Assembly: GCF_036865545.1 (NCBI RefSeq) | Contig: NZ_CP142208.1 | Location: 1,674,001 to 1,738,000 of the forward strand | From: Erwinia sp. E_sp_B01_1 | GTDB lineage: Bacteria > Pseudomonadota > Gammaproteobacteria > Enterobacterales > Enterobacteriaceae | Reading direction: 5' to 3' | DNA length: 64,000 bases | Shown: one piece after another, positions 1-9,555 of the stretch | Layout of the letters: every line of letters begins with the position of its first letter | Numbering within the stretch: position 1 is the first letter of the stretch | Made by a program: the position numbers and the translations under genes | Notes under the pieces: generated by a model | Database searches by the model: none | Told to the model about the DNA's origin: nothing | The model's input: only the letters and a program-made list of their open reading frames with translations

Positions 1-1
1 G

Positions 2-1909
2 GATGAAGAGCGTTTCGGTCTGGAATATGACCTGGATATCTTCATGATTGTCGCCGTGGACTTCTTCAACATGGGCGCGATGGAGAATAAAGGCCTTAAC
101 GTCTTTAACTCGAAGTACGTTCTGGCTAAAGCCGAAACCGCCACCGACAAAGATTACCTGGGGATTGAAGCGGTCATTGGCCACGAATATTTCCATAACT
201 GGACCGGTAACCGCGTCACCTGTCGCGACTGGTTCCAGCTCAGCCTGAAAGAGGGGCTGACGGTGTTCCGCGATCAGGAGTTCAGTTCCGATCTGGGATC
301 GAGAGCGGTAAACCGTATCGACAATGTCCGCGTGATGCGCGGTGCCCAGTTTGCTGAAGATGCCAGCCCGATGGCGCACCCGATTCGTCCTGAGCAGGTG
401 ATCGAGATGAACAATTTCTACACCCTGACGGTGTATGAGAAAGGTTCTGAAGTGATCCGCATGATGCACACGCTGCTGGGTGAAGAAAACTTCCAGAAAG
501 GCATGCAGCTCTATTTCGAACGCCATGATGGCAGTGCCGCGACCTGTGACGATTTTGTGCAGGCGATGGAGGATGCTTCGAACGTTGATCTGTCCCAGTT
601 CCGCCGCTGGTACAGCCAGTCCGGTACGCCAGTTCTCTCTGTCAAAGACGATTATAATGCCGAGCTGGAGCAGTACACCCTGCACGTCACACAGAGAACG
701 CCAGCCACAGCCGATCAGAAAGAGAAGCTGCCGCTGCATATTCCGCTGGATATTGAACTCTATGATGGTGAAGGCAATGTCATTCCGTTGCAGCACAATG
801 GCCATCCTGTCCATAACGTGCTGAACGTCACCGATGAGTTCCAGAGCTTCGTTTTCGATAACGTTTATTTCCAGCCGGTGCCTTCACTGTTACGCGAATT
901 CTCTGCGCCGGTGAAGCTGGACTATAACTGGAGCGATGCCCAGTTAACCTTCCTGATGCGTCACGCCCGCAACGACTTTGCCCGCTGGGATGCTGCACAA
1001 AGCCTGATGGCAACCTATATCAGGCTGAATGTTGCCCGCCATCAGCAGGGACAACCGCTCTCGGTGCCGCTGCATGTGGCCGATGCGTTTCGCGCTGTGC
1101 TGCTGGAAGAGAACAGCGATCCTGCGCTGATGGCGCTGATCCTCTCCCTGCCTGGTGAAAACGAAATTGCCGAGCTGTTTGAGACTATCGATCCTCAGGC
1201 CATCTCTGACGTGCGTGAATCTCTGGTTCGCCTGCTGGCTACCGAACTGGCGGATGAGTGGCTGGCGGTCTACAACGCTAATCACAGCACCGACTACCGC
1301 GTTGAGCATGCCGAAATCGGGAAGCGCTCGCTGAAAAATGTCTGCCTGGGCTATCTGGCCTTTGGTGAAGTTGGGCTGGCTGACAAACTGGTGCAGGCGC
1401 AGTTCAACCAGGCTAACAATATGACTGACTCGCTGGCCGCCATGTCCGCAGCCGTTGCCGCGCAGCTGCCGTGCCGCGAATCGTTGCTGATGGCATTTGA
1501 TGAGCGCTGGCATAAAGATGGTTTGGTAATGGACAAATGGTTTGCTCTGCAGGCCACCAGCCCGGCTCCGGACGTGCTTAACCGCGTGCGTGCGTTGCTG
1601 AGCCACCGTTCGTTTACCCTGAGCAATCCAAACCGCGTCCGCTCTCTGGTTGGGGCTTTTGCCTCTGCTAATCCGTCTGCTTTCCATGCAGCCAACGGCA
1701 GTGGGTATCAGTTCCTGGTGGAAATTCTCACCGATCTCAACACGCGTAACCCACAGGTTGCGGCGCGAATGATTGAACCTTTGATCCGTCTGAAGCGTTA
1801 TGACGCAGGACGTCAGGCGCTGATGCGTAAAGCGCTGGAGCAGCTGAAAGGGCTGGATAAACTGTCGGGCGATCTTTACGAGAAAATCAGTAAAGCACTG
1901 AATGCCTGA
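2..1909 (+). CDS. pepN: Aminopeptidase N, 3' part (PepN, M1 family)
   Basis: This is the C-terminal 635 residues of a cytosolic zinc metallo-aminopeptidase that removes N-terminal residues from peptides. The reading frame is open through the left edge, so the gene starts outside the window; E. coli PepN has about 870 residues. The M1 signatures are visible: GAMEN, which binds the free amino terminus (about bases 73-88), and the zinc-binding HEYFH (182-196) with its downstream Glu in the KEGLTVFRDQEF stretch. The remainder matches the helical C-terminal domains of gamma-proteobacterial PepN. It ends with TGA and is followed directly by a hairpin terminator. The neighbouring ssu genes converge on it. 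Confidence 0.97.
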   Translation, partial: DEERFGLEYDLDIFMIVAVDFFNMGAMENKGLNVFNSKYVLAKAETATDKDYLGIEAVIGHEYFHNWTGNRVTCRDWFQLSLKEGLTVFRDQEFSSDLGSRAVNRIDNVRVMRGAQFAEDASPMAHPIRPEQVIEMNNFYTLTVYEKGSEVIRMMHTLLGEENFQKGMQLYFERHDGSAATCDDFVQAMEDASNVDLSQFRRWYSQSGTPVLSVKDDYNAELEQYTLHVTQRTPATADQKEKLPLHIPLDIELYDGEGNVIPLQHNGHPVHNVLNVTDEFQSFVFDNVYFQPVPSLLREFSAPVKLDYNWSDAQLTFLMRHARNDFARWDAAQSLMATYIRLNVARHQQGQPLSVPLHVADAFRAVLLEENSDPALMALILSLPGENEIAELFETIDPQAISDVRESLVRLLATELADEWLAVYNANHSTDYRVEHAEIGKRSLKNVCLGYLAFGEVGLADKLVQAQFNQANNMTDSLAAMSAAVAAQLPCRESLLMAFDERWHKDGLVMDKWFALQATSPAPDVLNRVRALLSHRSFTLSNPNRVRSLVGAFASANPSAFHAANGSGYQFLVEILTDLNTRNPQVAARMIEPLIRLKRYDAGRQALMRKALEQLKGLDKLSGDLYEKISKALNA

Positions 1910-1926
1910 TAGTGATTAAAGAGTAA

Positions 1927-1963
1927 AAAAGGGGCGACTGAGACATTCAGTGGCCCCTTTTCT
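1927..1963. terminator. Hairpin terminator between pepN and ssuB
   Basis: Two 15-base arms (1927-1941 and 1947-1961) pair with one mismatch around a 5-base loop. The outer part is an A4G4C / GCCCCT4 stem, so there is a T run on both strands. It can serve as a bidirectional Rho-independent terminator for convergent pepN and ssuB. Confidence 0.85.
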
Positions 1964-2751
1964 TTAGCGCTGTGCGTAACGTTTCTCCGCTTCAACCGGC
2001 GAACGTTTCATCACGCGATCGAGCACCTCGGCTTCCAGTTCAGCCAGCCTGACCGACCCTTTACGCCGCGGGCGGGGCAGATCAACCAGTAAATCCAGCC
2101 CGACAGAGCCTTCTTCGATTAACAGCACCCGATCGGCCATTGCTACCGCTTCACTGACATCGTGAGTGACCAGCAGAACGGTGAAATGATGTTTTTGCCA
2201 CAAGGATTCAATCAGGTCCTGCATCTCGATTCGGGTTAATGCATCCAGCGCGCCCAGCGGCTCATCAAGCAGTAACAGTCCCGGGCGATGAATCAGTGCC
2301 CGGGCCAGCGCCACTCGCTGCTTTTGCCCACCGGAAAGGGCTGCTGGCCACTCATTCGCCCGGTCTGCCAGCCCTACCGCCTCCAGAGCTTCAAGCGCAT
2401 CTTTTTCCAGCTTTTCCCCTTCAGACCAAGGCCGACATTATCAATCACGCTTTTCCACGGCAGCAAACGGTCATCCTGAAACATCAGGCGCGTGTCGTCT
2501 CTGGCTTCGCTGAGGGGCGCATTGCCCGCCAGCAGATCGCCCGAAGTGGTTTTTTCCAGCCCGGCCAGCAGACGCAGCAGGGTGCTTTTCCCACAGCCAC
2601 TGCGTCCCACCACCGCCACAAACTGACCTGAAGGAATATGCAGGTCGATGCTGTTCAGTACCGTACGTCCTTTGTACTGCTTGCTGACGCCATTGATAAC
2701 CAGCGGCGTACCGGCAATGAGACGTGCCGGAGAAGGCGTTAATTCGCTCAT
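1964..2751 (-). pseudogene. ssuB: Aliphatic sulfonate ABC transporter ATPase SsuB, frameshifted
   Basis: ATP-binding subunit of the SsuABC alkanesulfonate importer, read in two frames. The upstream frame (2751 down to about 2420) carries Walker [10 protein letters not shown] and the Q-loop region. The downstream frame carries [14 protein letters not shown] and Walker B LLLLDEP. The two join if one G is added to the G4 run of the coding strand (C4 at 2416-2419 on the plus strand): the corrected reading gives [21 protein letters not shown], as expected between Q loop and signature. As written, the first frame stops soon after the shift and would give a truncated ATPase. It overlaps ssuC by 4 bases. 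Either a homopolymer sequencing error or a real lesion fits; all other ssu genes look intact. Confidence 0.88.
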
Positions 2752-3539
2752 GCATTTTCCTCTTTCAGTTGATAAGCCGGATGCCAGCGCAGCCAGACGC
2801 GTTCCAGTAACAGCGCGCTGACATCAGCCAGTTTACCGAGCAGGGCATACAGAATAATGGCGACCACAACCACATCAGTTTGTAAGAACTCCCGGGCATT
2901 CATGGCCAGATAGCCAATGCCAGAGTTTGCCGAGATGGTTTCAGCCACAATCAGCGTCAGCCACATCAGGCCAAGTGCAAACCGCACGCCGACCATGATT
3001 GAAGGCAGGGCACCAGGCAACACGACCTGGATAAACAGGCTCCAGCCGGAAAGGCCATAGCTGCGGGCCATCTCCACCAGACCCCGGTCAATATTACGGA
3101 TACCGTGGTAGGTGTTGAGGTAGATAGGGAACATGGTACCAAGCGCGACCAGGAAAATTTTGGCGGACTCATCAATGCCAAACCACAAAATCACCAGGGG
3201 GATCAGCGCCAGATGCGGCACGTTACGCAGCATCTGCACTGAGGTATCCAGCAGTCTTTCTCCTAACCGTGACATGCCGGTGATTAACCCCAGTATCAGC
3301 CCGATTGAACCCCCGATTCCAAAGCCTACAGCGGCGCGCCAGCTACTGATAGCCAGATGCTGCCAGAGTTCACCACTGGCTGAGAGGTTCCAGAACGTAA
3401 TCACAATGGCTTCAGGTGAGGGCAGGATTCGGGTGGAAAGCCAGCCGGTCTGCGAAGCAATTTGCCAGACCACAATCAGCAGAATGGGCAGTGCCCAGGG
3501 CACAAACTGATTGCCGATACGCGAAAGCTGTTTATTCAT
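2748..3539 (-). CDS. ssuC: Aliphatic sulfonate ABC transporter permease SsuC
   Basis: Inner-membrane permease of the sulfonate importer, 263 residues, the usual length. Several hydrophobic helices are evident, and the region around [23 protein letters not shown] corresponds to the BPD_transp_1 EAA loop that contacts SsuB. It overlaps ssuD upstream and ssuB downstream by 4 bases each, indicating translational coupling in ssuEADCB. The protein brings alkanesulfonates into the cytoplasm for desulfonation by SsuD. Confidence 0.95.
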   Translation of the reverse strand: MNKQLSRIGNQFVPWALPILLIVVWQIASQTGWLSTRILPSPEAIVITFWNLSASGELWQHLAISSWRAAVGFGIGGSIGLILGLITGMSRLGERLLDTSVQMLRNVPHLALIPLVILWFGIDESAKIFLVALGTMFPIYLNTYHGIRNIDRGLVEMARSYGLSGWSLFIQVVLPGALPSIMVGVRFALGLMWLTLIVAETISANSGIGYLAMNAREFLQTDVVVVAIILYALLGKLADVSALLLERVWLRWHPAYQLKEENA

Positions 3540-4687
3540 GATGACCTCTGGGCTACTTTTTGTGGCGTGAAATCATTGGCCACAGCTTCACCGTGAGGGG
3601 TGACGACGCGAGGTTGTGGGATCTCAGGTACTGCCAGATCCAGATGCGGGAACAGCAGTTCGCCAACGCGATAAGCTTCTTCAAGGTGCGGATAACCGGA
3701 GAGAATAAAGGTTTCAATTCCCAGGTCGGCATACTCCTGCATCCGCGCCGCAACGGTTTCACCGTCACCTACCAGAGCGGTGCCTGCTCCGCCACGCACC
3801 AGCCCAACGCCAGCCCAGAGGTTAGGGCTGATCTCCAGCTTGTCCCGACGGCCTCCATGCAGTGCAGCCATTCTGTGCTGACCGACGGAGTCCGTTTTCG
3901 CCAGCGTGGCCTGAGCTTTGGCAATGGTGGCATCGTCCAGATGTGAGATCAGACGTTCAGCAGCTTTCCAGGCTTCCTCATTGGTTTCCCGCACAATTAC
4001 ATGCAGACGGATACCGAATTTCACTTTGCGTCCCTGGGCCGCCGCTTTGGCGCGCACCTGTTCAATTTTCTCTTTTACCTGAGCAGGAGGTTCACCCCAG
4101 GTCAGATAGACATCCACCTGCTCTGCGGCCAGATCCTGCGCAGGCTCAGAAGAGCCGCCAAACCACAAAGGAGGACGAGGCTGCTGTACCGGTTTAAACA
4201 GCAGGCGGGCGCCGCGAACATGAACATGCTTACCTTCATAATCTACCGTTTCGCCTTCCAGCACCCTGCGCCAGACGCGAGTAAATTCGGCAGATTCGGC
4301 ATAGCGTTCGCGGTGATCGAGGAACACACCATCGCCTGCCAGTTCTTCTGCATCCCCGCCGGTAACCAGATTAAACAGGGCCCGGCCATTTGACAGCCGA
4401 TCAAGCGTTGCCGCCTGACGCGCAGCCTGAGTAGGTGAGATGACGCCAGGACGCAGCGCTACCAGAAAACGCAGACGCTGAGTTACCGGGATCAGAGAAG
4501 CGGCAACCAGCCAGGCATCTTCACAGGAGCGGCCCGTTGGGATCAGCACGCCGCCAAATCCCAGACGGTCTGCCGCCTGAGCAATCTGCTGCAGATAGCC
4601 GTGATCGACCGGGCGGGCACCTTCAGCCGTGCCTAAATAGTGTCCATCACCATGCGTGGGTAAAAACCAGAAAACAGAAAGGCTCAT
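3536..4687 (-). CDS. ssuD: FMNH2-dependent alkanesulfonate monooxygenase SsuD
   Basis: A 383-residue luciferase-like flavin monooxygenase that cleaves alkanesulfonates to aldehyde and sulfite with FMNH2 and oxygen, giving sulfur during sulfate starvation. The N-terminus ([19 protein letters not shown]) and internal FNLVTGGD and [12 protein letters not shown] segments are typical of SsuD. It sits between ssuA and ssuC with 4-base overlaps. The reductant is supplied by SsuE, encoded first in the operon. Confidence 0.97.
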   Translation of the reverse strand: MSLSVFWFLPTHGDGHYLGTAEGARPVDHGYLQQIAQAADRLGFGGVLIPTGRSCEDAWLVAASLIPVTQRLRFLVALRPGVISPTQAARQAATLDRLSNGRALFNLVTGGDAEELAGDGVFLDHRERYAESAEFTRVWRRVLEGETVDYEGKHVHVRGARLLFKPVQQPRPPLWFGGSSEPAQDLAAEQVDVYLTWGEPPAQVKEKIEQVRAKAAAQGRKVKFGIRLHVIVRETNEEAWKAAERLISHLDDATIAKAQATLAKTDSVGQHRMAALHGGRRDKLEISPNLWAGVGLVRGGAGTALVGDGETVAARMQEYADLGIETFILSGYPHLEEAYRVGELLFPHLDLAVPEIPQPRVVTPHGEAVANDFTPQKVAQRSS

Positions 4688-5652
4688 TGTGTGGCTCCTT
4701 TATTAGTGCTGGCGGCGTGCCAGATACGACTGGCAATATCGACTTTTACCGGCATCAGGTGGTTGGCATAGAACAAATCAGCAGTCTGCTGCTGAGCCTG
4801 AGTGATTTTTTCACTGACCGGCCCGATAGTGGTGGGCGGACGGTGGTCCAGATAGCTGGCGATCACCGCCTTTGGCAGACCCATTGCCTGAGCAAGCAGG
4901 TCAATGCTTTGATCTCTGTCGCTGAGGGTCAGTGCATCTGCCTTGCTGAAAGTGGCAAGAACCTGGCTGATAAAGGCGCCGTTAGCTTCGGCAAAAGGCC
5001 GGGTAGCGAGATAGAAAGAGCCGGTTTTGCTTAACTCGCTGCCATCGGTCAGCACTCTTACGCCACCCTGCAGCAAAGCTGCCGAGTAGTAAGGGTCCCA
5101 GATTGCCCAGGCATCCACGTCGCCCTGCTGGAATGCCGCGCGGGCATCGGCGGGCGTGAGATAAGCTGGCTGGATATCGGTAAACTTGAGCCCGGCTTTC
5201 TCCAGTGCCCGCAGCAGAAGGTTGTGAGAACTCGAGCCCTTCTGAAACGCCACTTTATGACCTTTGAGATCGGCAACGCTTTTATAGGGGCTGTCTTTGG
5301 CGACCAGGATCACTTCTGCTTTTGGTTTGGCTGGTTCAGCCCCGACATAAAGCAGATCCGCTCCGGCAGCCTGGGCGAAGATTGGCGGAATATCACCGGT
5401 GCTGCCCAGATCGATGCTGTTGACGTTTAATGCTTCCAGCATCTGTGGGCCGGCAGGGAATTCCACCCATTTAATCCGCGTATCAGGGAACTGCTTTTCC
5501 AGCAGATGGTGAGTTTTGGTTAAAACCATGCTCACCGATCCTTTCTGATAGCCAATACGAAAAGTTTCAGGCGCGGCGTTTCCGGCAGCGATTGCCGGAG
5601 CGGCCAGTACGCTGCTCAGCGTGAGCGCCGCCAGAATTCGTGCAAACGTCAT
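4684..5652 (-). CDS. ssuA: Sulfonate-binding periplasmic protein SsuA
   Basis: Periplasmic substrate-binding protein of the sulfonate importer, about 322 residues. An N-terminal signal peptide ([20 protein letters not shown], then a small-residue cleavage site) precedes a type II periplasmic-binding fold beginning [16 protein letters not shown]. The start is taken at ATG 5652; an adjacent in-frame GTG at 5655 is also possible, and both follow an AAGGA ribosome-binding site. Its stop overlaps the ssuD start. Confidence 0.94.
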   Translation of the reverse strand: MTFARILAALTLSSVLAAPAIAAGNAAPETFRIGYQKGSVSMVLTKTHHLLEKQFPDTRIKWVEFPAGPQMLEALNVNSIDLGSTGDIPPIFAQAAGADLLYVGAEPAKPKAEVILVAKDSPYKSVADLKGHKVAFQKGSSSHNLLLRALEKAGLKFTDIQPAYLTPADARAAFQQGDVDAWAIWDPYYSAALLQGGVRVLTDGSELSKTGSFYLATRPFAEANGAFISQVLATFSKADALTLSDRDQSIDLLAQAMGLPKAVIASYLDHRPPTTIGPVSEKITQAQQQTADLFYANHLMPVKVDIASRIWHAASTNKGATQ

Positions 5653-5663
5653 CACATTCTTCC

Positions 5664-6215
5664 TTACACGGCAATGGCAAGAGGTTGATGACGGCGAGCG
5701 AGAGCCGACCAGAAGGTATCTATCGATTCTGTGATGCGTTCCTGCAGGATCGGCGCAAGTTCCGGCTGGCGGTCGTACTGGGTCACCTGGGTATCATCGG
5801 CGAAAACGCCGTGCAGAACTTCCTGTGCCTTAAGGGCATTCAGCACCGGCTTGAGGGCATAATCCACCGCCAGCATGTGCGCCACGGTTCCGCCCGTGGC
5901 GAGTGGCAAGACAACTTTATGTTCCAGGGCCCGTTCAGGAAGCAGGTCCAGCAGGGTTTTCAGCGCGCCGGAAAAAGAGGCTTTATATACCGGCGTGGCG
6001 ACGATAACGCCGTCGGCCTGCGCCAGATCCTCTTTCAAAGCCAGCAGAGCGGGGGAGTCAAACCGGGCATAGAGCAGATCTTCAGGGGCAAAGTTATGCA
6101 GATTCCACGGGATCACTTCCACGCCTCGCTGTTCGAGCAGGTGCTGGCAAATGGTAAGCAGGGCGGTGGATCTTGAAGGGTAGCGAGGACTTCCCGCCAG
6201 AGTAATAACGCGCAT
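5664..6215 (-). CDS. ssuE: NADPH-dependent FMN reductase SsuE
   Basis: A 183-residue flavodoxin-fold reductase that supplies FMNH2 to SsuD. The GSPRYPSRS loop near the N-terminus and [22 protein letters not shown] are characteristic of the SsuE/NADPH-dependent FMN reductase family. It is the first gene of ssuEADCB, with a strong AAGGAGAGG ribosome-binding site. In E. coli the operon is activated by Cbl under sulfate limitation; no Cbl site can be assigned with certainty here. Confidence 0.95.
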   Translation of the reverse strand: MRVITLAGSPRYPSRSTALLTICQHLLEQRGVEVIPWNLHNFAPEDLLYARFDSPALLALKEDLAQADGVIVATPVYKASFSGALKTLLDLLPERALEHKVVLPLATGGTVAHMLAVDYALKPVLNALKAQEVLHGVFADDTQVTQYDRQPELAPILQERITESIDTFWSALARRHQPLAIAV

Positions 6216-6570
6216 AACCTCTCCTTATAACTAAAAGTTATTGAACTGTCTTATTCAGGAACTGATGAATCTATCCTGACAGAGAGCCCGGAGAGGCTTA
6301 AATGATTTATTCGGGTTAAATAAGTCGTTTTGCGGATATCAACCATTTTACTTTCATGGCAAAGGCCCTTACCATTTTCCCCCGCGCCTGCAGCGTCACA
6401 GGGTTACCCTCTGGCAGCCCAACCCTCTTCACGACCAATTTTTACAACACAATAAAGGTGTGAAGTCAGGGCTGTGACCGATAAACGCAGTTTTACGGGT
6501 TTGTATCGTCATGCGATATCGACTTTTTGTCCTATTCAGGCCTGAGAGTATCGGGCAGTCAGGAGCAACC
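6216..6570. other. Divergent intergenic region between ssuE and pyrD
   Basis: These 355 bases separate the divergent ssu operon and pyrD and must hold both promoters. No clean -35/-10 pair, CysB/Cbl site or PurR operator stands out by eye. A short palindrome (TCAGGCCTGA, about 6537-6546) lies in the presumed pyrD leader. Confidence 0.6.
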
Positions 6571-7581
6571 ATGTATTACCCTTTCGTCCGTAAGGCGTTA
6601 TTCCAGCTTGATGCTGAGCGTGCCCATGAGCTGACTTTGCAACAGCTTCACCGTGTGACCGGCACGCCATTAATGCATCTGGTTCGTCAGACACTGCCGT
6701 TTAAGCCGGTGAATTGCATGGGCCTGACCTTTAAAAATGCGCTGGGTCTTGCCGCCGGGCTTGATAAAAATGGCGAATGTATTGATGCCTTTGGCGCGAT
6801 GGGTTTTGGATCGATTGAAATTGGCACCGTGACGCCTCGTGCGCAGGCAGGCAATGATAAGCCAAGAATGTTCCGCGTCCTGCAGGCAGAGGGCATTATC
6901 AACCGCATGGGCTTCAACAATTTCGGCGTGGATAACCTGGTCGAGAACGTTAAAAAATCCCATTACGATGGCGTACTTGGGATCAATATCGGTAAAAATA
7001 AAGACACGCCGGTAGAGTTGGGTAAAGAGGACTATTTAATCTGCATGGAGAAGATCTATGCCTATGCAGGCTACATCACCATTAATATTTCTTCACCAAA
7101 CACTCCAGGATTACGCACATTACAATATGGTGAGGCACTGGACGATCTTCTGTCAGCGGTAAAACAAAAACAGAAAGATCTTGAAATGCTTCATCACAAA
7201 TATGTTCCGGTAGCGGTAAAAATCGCGCCCGACCTTTCTGAAGAAGAGTTAATTCAGATTGCCGACAGCCTGGTCCGTCATAATATTGATGGGGTGATTG
7301 CTACCAATACCACGCTGGACAGGTCGCTGGTGGCAGGCTTAAAACACGCCGAAGAAGCAGGGGGATTAAGCGGTCGCCCGGTACAGCTACGCAGCACTGA
7401 AATTATTCGTCGCCTCTCTCAGGAATTGCAGGGCAAACTGCCAATAATTGGCGTTGGGGGAATTGATTCACTGGTTTCAGCCCGTGAAAAAGTTGCTGCG
7501 GGTGCCTCGCTGGTGCAAATATATTCCGGCTTTATTTACAAAGGACCGCCGCTGATTAAAGAGATCGTGACCCATCTCTAA
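6571..7581 (+). CDS. pyrD: Dihydroorotate dehydrogenase (quinone), class 2
   Basis: Membrane-associated flavoenzyme oxidising dihydroorotate to orotate with quinone, the fourth step of UMP synthesis. The start at ATG 6571 follows AGGAGCAACC and gives 336 residues, the same as E. coli PyrD; a longer in-frame start at 6511 lacks support. Features seen: the amphipathic N-terminal helix for membrane binding, the FMN-binding [10 protein letters not shown] stretch, the catalytic [11 protein letters not shown] loop with the class 2 serine, and C-terminal GVGGIDS and [13 protein letters not shown] phosphate-binding elements. Confidence 0.97.
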   Translation: MYYPFVRKALFQLDAERAHELTLQQLHRVTGTPLMHLVRQTLPFKPVNCMGLTFKNALGLAAGLDKNGECIDAFGAMGFGSIEIGTVTPRAQAGNDKPRMFRVLQAEGIINRMGFNNFGVDNLVENVKKSHYDGVLGINIGKNKDTPVELGKEDYLICMEKIYAYAGYITINISSPNTPGLRTLQYGEALDDLLSAVKQKQKDLEMLHHKYVPVAVKIAPDLSEEELIQIADSLVRHNIDGVIATNTTLDRSLVAGLKHAEEAGGLSGRPVQLRSTEIIRRLSQELQGKLPIIGVGGIDSLVSAREKVAAGASLVQIYSGFIYKGPPLIKEIVTHL

Positions 7582-7600
7582 GAGAATCCTCATATAAATT

Positions 7601-7640
7601 GGCCAGGGGCTTTATTTTCGCCACTGGCTCGTTTATATTT
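7601..7640 (+). terminator. Possible pyrD terminator
   Basis: A 9-base stem with one mismatch (7602-7610 with 7620-7628) is followed by a T-rich stretch without a compact T run. This is a modest candidate for pyrD 3' end formation. Confidence 0.4.
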
Positions 7641-7755
7641 TATCCTGTTTAAGCAGTAATAAGCCTATTTTCGCCCGCAGACAAACTGATGAGAATGTTC
7701 ATTTCAGGCGTGCGACCATTGAACAGAAGGTTAGTTTTTTACTACAGGATGCATC

Positions 7756-8295
7756 ATGAGAATTAAACCTGACGACAGCTGGCGCTGGTTTTTTGATGAA
7801 GAACAGGATCGTATGATGCTGGATCTGGCTGACGGAATGCTGTTCCGTTCACGCTTTCCTCGTAAGATGCTGACGCCAGATGCCTTTGATACCTCAGGTT
7901 TTTGCGTTGATGATGCCGCACTGTTTTTTACTTTTGAAGAAAACTGCCGACGTTGCGGACTGAACGCGGATCAACGGGCAGAGCTGGTGTTAAATGCGCT
8001 GGTGGCCTGTCGTTTTCTTAAGCCGCTGATGCCCAAAAGCTGGCATTTTGAAACGCATCGCCAGGGTTACCTGACCCCGGCAGAAGGCGAGCTGGTCAGT
8101 GTAAAACTCTGCGAAACGGGTGAAGAGGCCAGTTTGCTGGTGGTGGAAGGCGGAGAAAACGCCGCGCTTTGTCTGCTGGCCCAGCCACAGTTAACGGTAG
8201 CCGGACGTGGAATGGTATTGGGGGATGCGATTAAGGTGATGCACGATCGTCTGCAGCCTTTGTCTCAGCCCATGGCATTTGCCAGGGCTGTATAG
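7756..8295 (+). CDS. zapC: Cell division protein ZapC
   Basis: A 179-residue cytoplasmic protein matching the ZapC (YcbW) family, which binds FtsZ and promotes lateral association of protofilaments at the Z ring. The N-terminus [20 protein letters not shown] and the conserved LMPKSWHF segment are diagnostic. ATG follows ACAGGATGCATC. Position downstream of pyrD is the same as in E. coli. Confidence 0.94.
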   Translation: MRIKPDDSWRWFFDEEQDRMMLDLADGMLFRSRFPRKMLTPDAFDTSGFCVDDAALFFTFEENCRRCGLNADQRAELVLNALVACRFLKPLMPKSWHFETHRQGYLTPAEGELVSVKLCETGEEASLLVVEGGENAALCLLAQPQLTVAGRGMVLGDAIKVMHDRLQPLSQPMAFARAV

Positions 8296-8297
8296 CC

Positions 8298-9410
8298 TCA
8301 GCGCGTCAGGACGATATCCCCAGCTGGTATACAACTGCAACTGAGTATCGTGCCATTATCCCGAACAGCCCCTTTCTTCAAAGGGCTGACTTCACCTGAA
8401 ACCAGTGTCATCTGGCAACTGCCACAAATCCCGGCCCGGCAGGAGTAAGGAATGCGGAAACCCTGCATTTCCAGCTGCTCCAGCAAGATCTGCTGATTAT
8501 TACCCCTGAACGTTTCTCCCTGCCAGCTGATATCGATGCTTGCAGCGTTGCTGTTTTCCACTTCCAGTGATTCGGTCACCTGACCTTCACCATAGGGGCG
8601 GGGCGGTTTGCTGGCCAGCACCTGAAGCTCATCGCCTGCCCGCATGATGCCGCTGGTTCTGGCAATCAGATTCAGGCCAAAGTCGATATCGCCACTGCCG
8701 TCCGTTGCGGTCCGGAATTTTTGCAGTGTGGCCAGCGGCTCACCGCTCGGGTGCTTACGGCCCCGTTCAGGGCTGATGGTTGTGAACACGCAACGGCTAC
8801 AGGGTTTAGGCACATCAAACAGGATCTCGCCGATTCGTACAGTGGACCAGCTGTCTTCAGCCCAGGCCGTTGCGCCTGTCACCACAAGATTGGGGCGAAA
8901 CTGTTCTAGTTTAACGCCCGCCGGACAGCGCTGACGCAAATCGTGCAGGGAGGCTTCATTAATAAGCAGGAAAGGGAAGCCATCGGCAAAGCCCAGCGGC
9001 ACCTGCTCAAAGCGTTTTACCCGACGTGACATTTGCTGACCGGTCCAGCGAAGCTGAACAGGACGCGGGAAAAATCCACTGAGCCACTGGTTGATCCCCT
9101 CTGGCGCAACCAGTGAGGTAAAAGTGTTACCCCAGACTTCTGTTGGCGCTTCCTGAGGCGCAAAATCTGCCAGGCGGATTGTGGCGCTGGTGCCGTCCGG
9201 CGCGGAGAGGAATAAACCTTCAGGGATCAGGGCTGGCGTGAAAAGCACCAACTCCGGAAACTGGCGGGCGGTAATAAAGGTGCCATCCATCTCGGCGATC
9301 ATAAATACACGATCAAATGCCAGCCCGCTTTCCAGTGCCTGCGCGTGGGAAACCTGCGTGGCGCGCATGGATTTCACCGGATGAATAAACAGACGGGACA
9401 GGCTAATCAT
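8298..9410 (-). CDS. ycbX: MOSC and 2Fe-2S ferredoxin domain protein YcbX
   Basis: A 370-residue protein with an N-terminal MOSC beta-barrel ([10 protein letters not shown]), a central molybdenum-cofactor-binding MOSC domain, and a C-terminal plant-type ferredoxin domain whose cluster cysteines are in [11 protein letters not shown] and LSCSC. In E. coli YcbX acts in molybdoenzyme-dependent reduction of N-hydroxylated base analogues. ATG 9410 with GGAG six bases upstream is chosen over an upstream TTG at 9425. It converges with zapC, with two bases between the stop codons. Confidence 0.92.
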   Translation of the reverse strand: MISLSRLFIHPVKSMRATQVSHAQALESGLAFDRVFMIAEMDGTFITARQFPELVLFTPALIPEGLFLSAPDGTSATIRLADFAPQEAPTEVWGNTFTSLVAPEGINQWLSGFFPRPVQLRWTGQQMSRRVKRFEQVPLGFADGFPFLLINEASLHDLRQRCPAGVKLEQFRPNLVVTGATAWAEDSWSTVRIGEILFDVPKPCSRCVFTTISPERGRKHPSGEPLATLQKFRTATDGSGDIDFGLNLIARTSGIMRAGDELQVLASKPPRPYGEGQVTESLEVENSNAASIDISWQGETFRGNNQQILLEQLEMQGFRIPYSCRAGICGSCQMTLVSGEVSPLKKGAVRDNGTILSCSCIPAGDIVLTR

Positions 9411-9555
9411 GGTGCGCTCCAGCAAATAAAAGAGAAAAAGCGGTTTTCAGGCAAGAAAAGCGGCGGGCTGCCTGATGAAAAGAAGCTAACTTTATGACAT
9501 GTGCCTGTGATTAGCTATAATGCGCAGCAATTTTCTGAAGACGATAAGTGACGCT

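Noticed and set aside
944..1687. 247-codon minus-strand open frame inside pepN
   Set aside because: Lies wholly opposite conserved pepN coding sequence; composition is the mirror of the PepN codons and no family is recognisable.
2239..2631. Plus-strand frame spanning the ssuB frameshift
   Set aside because: Antisense to SsuB; the minus-strand frames carry all ATPase motifs.
6490..6506. Possible PurR operator before pyrD (ACGCAGTTTTACGGGT)
   Set aside because: Only about 9 of 16 positions agree with the PurR consensus and the centre is wrong.
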